Notes under the pieces: model-generated
Database searches by the model: none
The model's input: the letters and a program-made list of their open reading frames with translations, nothing else
What the model was told of the DNA's origin: nothing
Assembly (NCBI GenBank): GCA_948144175.1
Contig: CANXME010002337.1
Span: forward strand, 2,402,001 to 2,466,000
Source of the DNA: Closterium sp. NIES-65
Taxonomy: Eukaryota > Streptophyta > Zygnematophyceae > Desmidiales > Closteriaceae
DNA: 64,000 nt
Direction of reading: 5' to 3'
Shown here: piece by piece, positions 54,779 to 64,000 of the stretch
Position numbering within the stretch: position 1 is the first letter of the stretch
Layout: each line of letters opens with the position of its first letter
Translations under genes and position numbers: made by a program

Positions 54779-57700
54779 GAGGGAGCGAAGTACGGTCGAG
54801 GCCGCGCAGCGACTCCAGCCACAGCATGGACAGCTCCAACACCCCCAGCGGTAGCACCAGCGCCAGCAGCACCTCCAGCTCTAGTACCCCCAGCAGCTCG
54901 AGTAGCTCGAGGACCTCCAGCAGCACCAGTAGTACCCCTAGCAGGACCGCCTCCAGTACCGCCAGCGCCAAAACCATCAGCAGCTCCAGCTCCAGTCGGA
55001 CCACGAGAAGACGCAGTGGCTCCAGCTCCAGTAGTACCCGCAGGCCTAGCAGCTCCAGTACTCCCAGTACGAACACCTCCGGGACCCGTGGCACCAGCAC
55101 CCTCAGCAGCCGAAGCACCTCCAGCTCCAGAAGCACGCCTCCAGTGCCGGTCAAACCACTCACGCACCTCCTGTGGAGAGAGTGGCTCCCGTCGAGACGG
55201 AGCACCCGGAGAACCTCCAGGCCCAGCACCGCCAGACGTCACACGAGCAAGCCCAGCTCCCTCAGGCTCTGCACCCCTTGGCTCAGCACCCCCAGGCGTA
55301 GCACCCCCAGGCTCAGCACCCCCAGTCGTAGCACCCCCAGGCTCAGCACCCCCAGACTCAGCACCCCACAGGCTCGACTGCGTCTACCTGGGACACACCT
55401 GAAGGGGCAGGACCTTGAGGGGGAAGGGGGTCTACCGGGGGGGGACCTGGCACAAGGAAGAGCGGTGGCGGGGGGAGGGACGGATTGTGGTAGGGGAAGA
55501 GACGGTAGTAGGGGACCGACTCGTCAAACGTGACGTCCTGGGGGGACAGAACACGGTGAGAGGTGGGGTGGTAGAACTGCCACCCTGGGGCGTTAGGGGG
55601 GAAGCCAAGGAAGACGCAAGGAGCAGCACTAGGGGACAGCTTGTCCGTAGACAAGTCGCGGACAAACGCCCGAGATCCCCAGACACGGAACGCAGACGCA
55701 TCGCCAACCTTCCCCGTCCACAGCAAAGCTGGGGAGGTCTCCGGCAAGGAGACCCTGGGCTGAAGGTTGATCTGATGCGCTGCCGATCCGCAAACGGCCA
55801 CAGAAAATGGGGGGCAGCCGCATGCATCATGGACGTACGGGCGACGTCCATGACCATGCCAATGCGGCGCTCAGCAATCCCATTTTGCTGTGGAGAGTCC
55901 GAAAGCGTGAAGGTCTGGCGGATGCCTCGTGCACGACAGTAGGCTCGCAGAAGGCCAGAGGAGAACTCTCCGCCTCGATCAGAGTGCAGACGCAGAACAG
56001 GAAAGTCCGAGCCGAAGCTCTGCCTGAGGAGACGAGCTGCGCGGATCCAGTCGATCAACACCTCAGTGACATCACCCTTGCTGTGCAAGGGGAAGACTGT
56101 GGTGTAACGCGAGTAGTCGTCAACCACCAGCAGAAAGTAGCGCTCGTGACCCTGTCCACGGACGCGGGCTGGGCCCCACACGTCCATGTGAAGCGTCTGC
56201 AGCGGGGCCTCTGTCGGAGGAAACTGGGAGGAGTGAGGGGCAACACGCTGCCGCCCCTCGACACAGGGGACGCAGGTAGGGGCAGGCCCCGGAGGAAGGG
56301 GAGGGAGGGACCGGGGAAGACCAGAGACAAGGACACGGGAGGCCATGCCTCGGAGACGAGGCAGGGAGGGATAACCAAGGCGGTGGTGCCAGAGGAGAGT
56401 CTCGTGAGACAGGAGGCGACACGAGCAGGGGGCAGACTCAGGACCAGACCTGGACGCTGCAGCAAACACCTGACCCGACGCAGCTGCCTGACCAGACGCA
56501 GTGACTGGAGGAGACTCAGTGGTCAGTGTGTACAGGTTCGACCCCGGCCGATGTGTAAACGTGGTCAAGTGTCGGCCCGTCCGAGCGTCCGTGCAGTGGG
56601 TCACCCGCTGGCTCGCAGGAGTGAACTGGTGAACCCCCGCATCTTGTAGGTAAGCACCACTCACCAAGTTCGTAGAGAACGAGGGGAGGTAAAGACCAGA
56701 CAGGGTGCCAGAGGGGGCTGCCGGACACGGGAGGACAGTGGAGAAGTGAGCAAGGACAGGACCCCCAGAGGGGTCTGCTAGAGAGACTGCAAATGGCCGA
56801 CCAAGCGGCGTGAGTGTGGTGCTGTCTCGAAAGAAGGAGCGAGAAGCCCCCGAGTCAAGGGTGAAGGTGTGGGAGGCCGAAGCCGACGCAGTACCTGAGA
56901 GAGCAGACTCACCAGCACCTGAGGAAGCAGACGCACTGGCACCTAGAGTAGCAGCCTTGCTAGCACCTAGAGTAGCAGCCTCACCAGTACCTAGAGCAGC
57001 AGTCCCAATGCCCGGGTCGGGCGAAAAACACCGGTAACAGTCACCCTCATCACTAATAGTCACAGCATACATGGCAGCAAGAATAGCATCAAAGTCAAGG
57101 TCAAAGATAGCTACTCCCGCCCTAGACAGCTCGCCCCAGCGAGGGATCTCAGTGGCCTCATGAAACTGGTGACGCCAAGCGTCCGTCAGGCGGCCAAAGC
57201 AGCGCTGGGTGGAGTGCGCACCCCCGCACGGCTCACCCGTGCGGTCGCCGGTGCGTAGGACGTAGGTGCACGGACCAGTAACCCCCACCCTGCTGGCGTG
57301 CAGCGTACCACTCACGAAGCTGCTGAGGGGGGGGGATCTCACAAGTACGCTGTTGCTGCTGGCGCTGACCACCACCAGAGCCGACCCTCTGCGTAGCGCC
57401 ACCCTGACCAGCTCCACCTCCTCCGCTGCCGCCTCCTCCACCGCCGCCACCTCCACCGCCGCCACCTCTGCCACCTCCGTTCCCACCGCCATCGCCTCCG
57501 CCGCCTCCACCTCCACTGCCGCCACTGACGGCCCCACCCCCGCCACCACCCCCACCGCCACCCCCACCCCCTCCGCCGCCTCCACCGCCGCCTCCACCGC
57601 CCCCGCTAGCTCCTCCAGCGCCCGTGCCCCCCTTGCCCTTGCCAGTGCGGCGTCTCCCGCTAGGGGCAGACGCCGCACCGACCGACTCAAGACCAACGAG

Positions 57701-58017
57701 GTCGGCCGCAGCAGCAGAGGCAACAGAGGGCAAGAGAGGAGAGGGGGAGCACCCCTCAAAGACAGGGGCACGAGGGTCACCACGAGAGGCTCCTACAATG
57801 ACTATGCTCTTCTGTGCTGCTAGGAGGCGCTCCTCGAGGAGGTCAACGGTGAGGGTGGTGGGGTAAACCGAGAGGAAGTGGTCCCTGACCGGGCGAAGGG
57901 TGTCAGGGAGCCGGGTGACTATGTAGTAGAGGGTGATGTACATAGGGGGGGGGTTCTTGGCGCAGAACTCAGCGGGAAGGGCCACGCGGCAGCGAATGTC
58001 ACTAGTGCGAAGGTGCG
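54779..58017 (-). pseudogene. Copia fragment I (gag to linker), no LTRs
   Basis: Minus-strand internal piece of the A/B/G/H family. From 58017 downward: mid-gag ([21 protein letters not shown]), Gly-rich linker, CTYVLR...CGGAH...C cluster, protease ([12 protein letters not shown] near 56850), pre-integrase, integrase ([26 protein letters not shown]), a GGAEP linker and the RPRPYF segment before RT. The gag N-terminus, RT, RNase H and both LTRs are absent. At least three frameshifts are visible (near 57290, 55810 and 55370). The left end is fused to the pogo-like element at CCATGG, the right end to gypsy element J. No target duplication is seen, which suggests deletion or recombination at both borders, or an assembly join. 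Confidence 0.85.
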
Positions 58018-59831
58018 AAGGTGATGGACATAGTGCTGAGGGGAGTGATGGACGCGGCATGCTACATAGATGATGTCATCATCTTCAGTCTGAATGCAGA
58101 GGCACATGTGTGAGATGTGGCGGCTTCGCGGTCAGCAATTGAAGCAGCAAGACTGACTTGCCATCTAGGGAAGTGCCGCTTTGGCCATAGTAGTGTGGCA
58201 TACCTGGGATGTGATATGGCAAGAGGGGAGCTCAGTATCCAGAAAGCCAAGGTAGAGGTGTTGGAAAGGGTGAAGAGGCCCAAGGACAGGACCAGTCTGC
58301 GAGCTCTGTTGGGGTTTCTGAACTACTAACGCAAGTTCATAAAACGAATTCAGCAGGAAGGCCGCTCCATTGAACATGTTGCTAAGGGAGGAGCAGAAGT
58401 GGCAGTGGGAGGAGCCACAGGAGAAAGCCATGCGGGGTCTGATGGAGGCGGTGAAGGCTGGAGCAGTGCTGAAGCTACTAGATGCACAGGAACCATTCGT
58501 ACTCTACACCGACAGGAGCAGCGTAGGGATGGGAGAACTGCTGAGCTAGACAGACAAGGGGTTGGAGAAAGTGGTGGTCTTTGCCAGCAGGACATGCAGC
58601 CCTGCTGAGGCCAACTACTCGTCCTACGAAGGGGAAGGACTGGCGGCAATCTGGGCGGTGGGCCATTTCAGGGTGTATCTGCAAGGGCAGCACTTTACCT
58701 TGGTAACAGACCATCAGCCACTACTGTGGTTGATGCACAATCAGACGCTGACAGGCAGGAACGCGCGGTGGGCGATGAAGTTACAAGAATACTACTTCAC
58801 AGTGAAGCACCGGCCGGGCAAGACCATGAAACACGTGGACGGACTCTCCAGGAATCCACCACGCAACGCACATGAGCTGGACTAGAGCAAGAACCGCCAT
58901 CGCCTGTGCTAACTGCCATGATGAGCGAACGAAAGCAAGAAGGAGAGCAGCGGAGGGGAGCAGCGGATGTGTGGCAGGATGAGGAGACCCTGGCGTGGAT
59001 CAAGGGAGAAACGGCAGAGGATGGGGGAGCAGGAGCAAGGGCTAGAGCTCGGGGGCAACATTACATGTGGTTTCAGGGACAGATGCAGCTGCAGACGAAG
59101 GATGGGTGGAAAGGGGTGTCAACGCCGACTAAAAGGGAGAACATAATATCAAAGGTGCACAACAAGCTGGGTCACTACAGGCCCTTGAGGACCCAGCAGC
59201 TGCTGTAGACTGGGTGGTGGTGGGCAGGGATGCGTAAGGAAGTAAAGGAATGGGTGGAGAAGTGCGAGCTATGCTGCAGGAACAAAGCCAGCCTGCTGAA
59301 GAGCTAGGTGGAGCTCCAGCTCCTAAACATCATGGAGTTAGGGTACCGCTGGTCCCTAGACATGGTGGGCGAGCTGCCAGTGTCACGGAGGGGCAGGAGG
59401 TACGTTCTGCTCATGATTGAGCACGTGAGCAAGTGGGCAGAGGCGAGACCGCTAGTGGCAAAGACTGCAGGAGTGGTGGCAGAAGCATTTGAAAAAATGG
59501 TGCTGACGCGGTTCGGGGCGTGTGGCGAGGTGCTGACTGACCAAGGGACTGAATTCCAAGGGGAATTCAAAGAGTTGCTGGCTTCTAATGGCATCCAACA
59601 CCGCACTACATCCAGGTACCACCCCTAGAGCGATGGGCTCATGGAACGGCTGGTACAGACAGTGAAGAAGGGACTGCGGGCCTACGGGGAGGCAAATTAA
59701 GGGGATTGGGACAGCAAGCTGGCGTGGGTAATGGCGGGATACAAGTTCAGCAAGCAAGCCTCACTGAAGGACGTCTCCCCATATTTCGTGCTCTTTGGGA
59801 AGCAGCCCATCATGCCAGTGGATGCGCCGAG
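58018..59831 (+). pseudogene. Decayed gypsy pol fragment J (RT-RNaseH-IN)
   Basis: Second Ty3/gypsy lineage, unlike element E. The end of RT (YIDDVIIFSLNAEAH, HLGKCRFGHSSVAYLG, SLRALLGFLNYY) is followed by RNase H (SSYEGEGLAAIWAV, LVTDHQPLLWLM, GKTMKHVDGLSRNPP), integrase zinc region (NKLGHYRPLRTQQLL, CELCCRNK) and catalytic core (LDMVGELPVS, LTDQGTEFQGEF, TSRYHP then SDGLMERLVQTVKKG). Several stops (for example near 58110, 58328, 59206, 59307, 59626 and 59698) and frame changes are present. The 5' part is cut off by fragment I and the 3' part by the LTR of element K at 59832, so it predates K. Confidence 0.85.
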
Positions 59832-60544
59832 TGTTGGATGCACGTCATTCTAAGTGCATGTCATCCTAACGTCCTGCCGAGTGCTCGTGCTATTCATGCG
59901 TGCATTATTTGCATGAGCATATGTCACTGTGCATGGCTATTGGATATTATCATCGCTGTGTTTTTCTCCAAGTTTAAATGCTCGATCATGCAGGAGAAAT
60001 CCAGAGCTTTCTAACGATACCAAGATCGCATTATTCTGACAAAGATCACCCACGTTACAAGATTTCCAAGACTTGGATTTCTTATTACCTTTTGGGGTTA
60101 TATCTAATTTGGGTGATTACTTGGACATGAGTATAAAGAGATCTTTGGTTGGGTGGTTAGGAAGGCAACTTTGACTTTTGGATTGGGATGGCTATAAGTT
60201 TCTAGCATGGGTTGCAAATGTTGCAACACCTAGGCAAAATCCAACTAGATTGGATTTTGCAAGTGACACCTCAAGGATCTCACGATGAGGGTTGCATCCT
60301 TTCTGCTAGAAAGGTTCCTACCATCCTTCCATAGCTCTTGGGGAACCCCTTCCCTCTCATGGTTCTGTTGGAATCCCCAACTCCAACTATTATATGCTTT
60401 AATGTTTGTACTTCCTCCAACATTCTATTCATGCGGTTGCTGGACGTTTTTACTTGGTTCTCACTCTCCAGACCATCTTTCAAGAGCGTTCAGTTGAATA
60501 ATGAGTTCGTTTTAAGTTCTCAACATTACGGATCCTGAACAACA
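59832..60544 (+). repeat. 5' LTR of element K
   Basis: 713 bp from TGTTGGATGC to ACAACA, with 5-bp inverted ends TGTTG/CAACA typical of copia. The 3' partner is not in the window, so borders rest on the ends and the adjacent primer site. Confidence 0.75.
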
Positions 60545-60546
60545 AG

Positions 60547-60558
60547 TGGTATCAGAGC
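60547..60558 (+). promoter_or_regulatory. Primer-binding site of element K
   Basis: TGGTATCAGAGC, exact initiator-Met tRNA complement, two bases after the LTR. Confidence 0.88.
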
Positions 60559-60774
60559 GGGTAGTCGACTTTGAGATGACGAATCGTTGTGAATTCTCAA
60601 CCAATGTTGACGAGTGAGACCCGTTTCTAGTATCCCTGCTTGTGAACTTTCGATTGATGGTCCAACCGCTTTCTAATTCAAATCATCCAATCCGCGACGG
60701 CGATTTCTGTAAAGTCAAAATTTCTGGCAGAATTCTCTCCAAACGATTTCTCAAGTTTCCACCAAGGCCTCAAT

Positions 60775-63700
60775 ATGACTGGAACAGACTCCAGAGGTGC
60801 TAATGGCGAGAGAGCTAGAGATAGAGAGGCTGGAGAGCAGGGGGGAGTTGTTGGTGGAGGAGTGGGGACTCACCAACCAGCCAACCCTACGCTACCGTCA
60901 TCTTCTACACCATCTCCTACAACTGTGGATCCCGTAAAGACGTTTTCTATTAAGAAGTTCATGGGGGAGGACAACGAGCACTGGAGCTTCCGTATGAAGC
61001 TGACGTACACCCAATACAAGCTATTGGATCTGGTGGAGGGGAAGGAGAAGATGCAGGAGGCCGCGGAGCTAAAGGGAGCATGGATGAAGCGATCGTTCGA
61101 CGCGTACATGCTTATGGTGCAAGCGGTTGGCGGGCGACAACTTGACCACATCAAGGACCTCTTGGGTGATCCAGTGTGTGGCCCCAAGGCTTGGAGGAAG
61201 CTTCTCGATGTGCACTCACCGACACATGCGACCGGCATCGTGCTACTCGTGCGGCGGCTGCGCGACATCAAGTTCATTGATGGAGAGCCGATGCAACTGG
61301 TGTTGGATGAGATGCGGGACATCTTCACAAGGCTCCAAGGCGGCGGTGTGGTGTACCCGGAGCTCCTGCAATGCGTGGAGATCGTGATATGACTGCTGGA
61401 TTCGTGGTCTGCCCTTGCCATCAACCTCAACTCTCAACAGCCCCAGTGGAGCGTGGATTACATTCGCGTGCGCATCGTAGAGGAAGACTTGCGGCGGCGT
61501 AGTGTGGAGCGCTCGGAGGAGGGGGCTGGCTATGGAGTTGGAGGTGGAAAAAGTGGCTTCAAGAAGAAGTGGAAGGGCAAGAACAAGGATAATCCTAAGG
61601 AGGATGGCGGTGGGGGTCAAGGGGAGGTGTGCTTCTACTGCAAGAAGCGCGGACATCGTTGGCGGAAGTGCTACCAACGACCCAAGGATTGGATCCCGCC
61701 TTCATCAAGCAACCAGCATGGTGGCAAGAGGAGTGGGGGAGCCATGTGAGCTAGTGGAGAGGAGAAAGATGAGGAGAAAGGCGGCAAATCTGAGGAGCGG
61801 AAGGCCGGGTTCTTCTTCGTGAACGAAGGTGCAATAGACCTCGCTATGGCTCCTAAGGTTCTCCTACATTCCCTCACCGATTGGGTGATTGACTCGGAAA
61901 GCTTCTGGCATATGACTCCTCGTACGGACCTACTCGATTAGATTCAGCCCGCACCCATCTCTACGGTCACATCCGCGACCGTGGTGGAGAGTTCCTTGGA
62001 GCGGAATTCACCAAGTTTCTCAAGAGGAACGGCATCCAACACCAGCTGATCTGCCCAGGAACACCGCAGCAGAACGGCATTGCTGAGCGTGCCAACAGGA
62101 CCATTGGCGAGGCGGCTAAGACCTTGTTGGGGGCTGCTGGGATGCCCTACAAGTTCTGGCCTGAAGCTGTTCGCCATGTTATCACGGTCACGAACAGGGT
62201 CTTGACGCATGTTGGCGATAAGCATTGGTTGCCGTATGAGCGTTGGCTTACGAAGAAGCCATCCATTGACATGCTGCGGATGTGGGGCTGCATGGGGCTT
62301 GTGATGGTGCCTACGGAGCAGAGGCACAAGCTGGAAGTTGCTGCTGTGTGGGCTGTCCATCTTGGGATGGCTCCTGACTCAAAGGGGTTGCTGATTTGGG
62401 ACCCCAAGAGTATGAGGACGCTGGTTAGTCATGACGTCAAGTTTGTGGAGGACGTTATGTACAAGGACTGGCAGCAGCAGCAGTAGCAGGTGCAGATTGG
62501 CTTGCATCTGCAGGACATTGAGCGGTCTACAGTGGAGGAGGTTCAGCTGCACCTTGATGAACTCCCTGGGTCAGAGCTGACCAGTTACCACAGTGGCAGT
62601 GGTGAGCAGCAAGGTGCTGGTCCTGCTGCGGAGGGGGGGTTGGAGGATGAGTCGGCACGTGTGGACTCACCAACTCAGCCCGAGCCTGCTGCAAATGCCA
62701 AGGTCACCAAGAGGAGTGGGCGGAGAGGATCTTCACCACATGGGCAGCAAACTGCAACCCACGAAAAGAGAGTGGCAGCAGCACCTTCAAGGCTGAAGTA
62801 TAGCCGTTTGGAAGGACCCAAGCATGGTGCCATGGCAGTTCAAGTGGATGAGGGAGATGATAAGGAGATGGCCTTCTGCTTCTTCACACCCCTGCCTGGA
62901 GAACCAGCCATATTGGAGGAGGCACTGAGTGGACCCCAGAAGGAGTGGAAGGCTGCCATGGATGTGGAGTTCAACAGTCTCATTGAGAATGCGACTTGGG
63001 AGCTTGTTGAGTTACCCGAGGGGCGACGGCCGATCAGCAGCAAGTGGGTCTTCAAGGTGAAGAGTGGAGCTGATGGTGCGTTGGAGCAGTTCAAGAGCCG
63101 CTTGGTCGCAAGGGGTTTCAGCAGAAAGAGATGGTCGACTTCGGGGAGATCTTCGCTCCCGTTGCTAAGCCAGTGACACTAAGGACTTTGTTGGCTGGTG
63201 CAGCTGTGAAGGGATGGCACGTGAAACAGATGGATATCACCACTGCGTTCCTCAATGAAGTGCTGCTAGAGGATATCAATATGGCGCAGCCCGACGGTTA
63301 TGAGGATGGGACCAGCCGGGTGTGCAAGCTCAAGAAGGCCATCTATGGCCTTAAGCAAGCGCCCAAGTGTTGGTACGAGAAGCTGGAGGAGGTGCAGCTG
63401 AGTGGAGAGTTTAAGACGTCCCAAGTGGGTCATAGGTTGTTTCTGCTTGGAGAGGAGGAGCAGATGCTTTTGCTACTGGTGTATGTCGACGACATACTGC
63501 TGTTCTCACCTTCCATGGAGCAGATTGAGAGGACATAAAAGCCGCCGATGGACAACATTAAGTGCAAGATGCTGGGGGATGTCCACTACTACTTGGGGCT
63601 GCAGATTGAGCGGATGTTAAGAGGAGGTGGCTGAAGATGCATCAGTCACACTACATCTCTGGTGTCATGGAGCGGTATGGTGTGACTGGGGGTCGCACTG

Positions 63701-64000
63701 TGATGACACCGTTTTTTGTGGGCTTCAAACTAAGAAGGCAGCTTTGGAGGATGATGTACTCGATGATGAGCAGCAGAATGAGTACCAATCACTCATTGGG
63801 AGTGTGATGTATGCTGTTGTGCATACGCGACCTGATGCTTCATTCGGAGTGGGGCAGTTAGCCAGAGTTGTGCAGCGGCCCACTGAGGAGAGTGAGATGG
63901 CTCACTCCAAGAAGCAGAGTGAGATTGCTCAGTCTTCCGGAGAGGCAGAGTACATGGCGATGTATCATGCCATCAAGGAGACTGTGCTTCTGAGGAAGCT
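60775..64000 (+). pseudogene. Copia gag-pol of element K, deleted and frameshifted
   Basis: Gag starts at 60775 (UBN2-like: FSIKKFMGEDNEHWSFRMKL, LLVRRLRDIKFIDGE) and meets TGA near 61389. The frame is open again to a canonical zinc knuckle CFYCKKRGHRWRKC near 61633, then TGA at 61747. The protease motif reads DSESFWHM where relatives have DSGS. From there it jumps directly into integrase at DRGGEFLGAEF (near 61977), so the pre-integrase and the first integrase Asp are deleted. [11 protein letters not shown] follows, then TAG at 62485, RT (EWKAAMDVEFN, LVARGFS, YVDDILLFS) with frame changes near 63125 and 63535, and RNase H (RPDASFGVGQL, SSGEAEYMAM) lacking the central segment before KKQSEIAQ. 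Non-functional. Confidence 0.88.

Larger units (their letters stand above)
59832..64000 (+). mobile_element. Copia element K (different lineage), 3' end outside window
   Basis: Begins with a 713-bp LTR inserted in gypsy fragment J and continues with leader, gag, protease remnant, integrase, RT and RNase H to the window edge. The long LTR, exact primer site and classical CCHC knuckle set it apart from the short-LTR family A/B/G/H. Confidence 0.85.

Overview
This window is eukaryotic nuclear DNA from the green-plant lineage. The evidence is Ty1/copia and chromodomain Ty3/gypsy LTR retrotransposons primed by initiator-Met tRNA, hAT and pogo/Tigger-type DNA transposons with spliceosomal (GT-AG) introns, and a plant-type membrane-anchored SAM-methyltransferase-like gene. 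High GC, GC-rich codon use and Gly/Ala/Pro/Gln-rich tracts would fit a streptophyte alga such as a zygnematophyte, but the species is a low-confidence guess. I saw no tRNA, rRNA or CRISPR.

Layout. 1-4173: 3' part of copia element A. 4174-14670: the 3' end of an apparently autonomous hAT element. Its transposase tail was hit by a non-autonomous hAT copy (4754-12676), which was itself hit by copia element B (5389-12624); small non-autonomous LTR element C (12711-14352) landed a few codons further on. 14735-22385: a non-autonomous pogo/Tigger-like element carrying young copia element D (15030-22161). 23140-28451: a well-preserved chromoviral Ty3/gypsy element E, with gag and pol in different frames and a -1 slippery heptamer, flanked by 195-bp direct repeats. 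29042-31351: the only ordinary host-type gene, a predicted type II membrane methyltransferase-like protein. 33035-33718: a second, uninterrupted copy of the hAT non-autonomous element with its 8-bp target duplication. 34323 to about 54778: an autonomous pogo/Tigger-like element whose four-exon transposase gene (44690-54263, minus) looks coding-competent. It contains large non-autonomous LTR element F (34395-44438), which contains copia element G (36221-43671), and copia element H (45044-52424) sits in its last intron. 54779-64000: copia fragment I without LTRs, a decayed second gypsy lineage (J), and a decayed copia element K of another lineage inserted into J and running off the window.

How the parts relate. 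Copia elements A, B, G, H and fragment I are one family, and D is a relative. A 43-nt block upstream of the polypurine tract is present without gaps in A, B, C, D, F, G and H, including elements with no polymerase genes, so C and F probably depend on the same machinery. Target duplications (5 bp for LTR elements, 8 bp for hAT, TA for pogo-like) can be read directly for most insertions, so the order of events can be reconstructed from the sequence.
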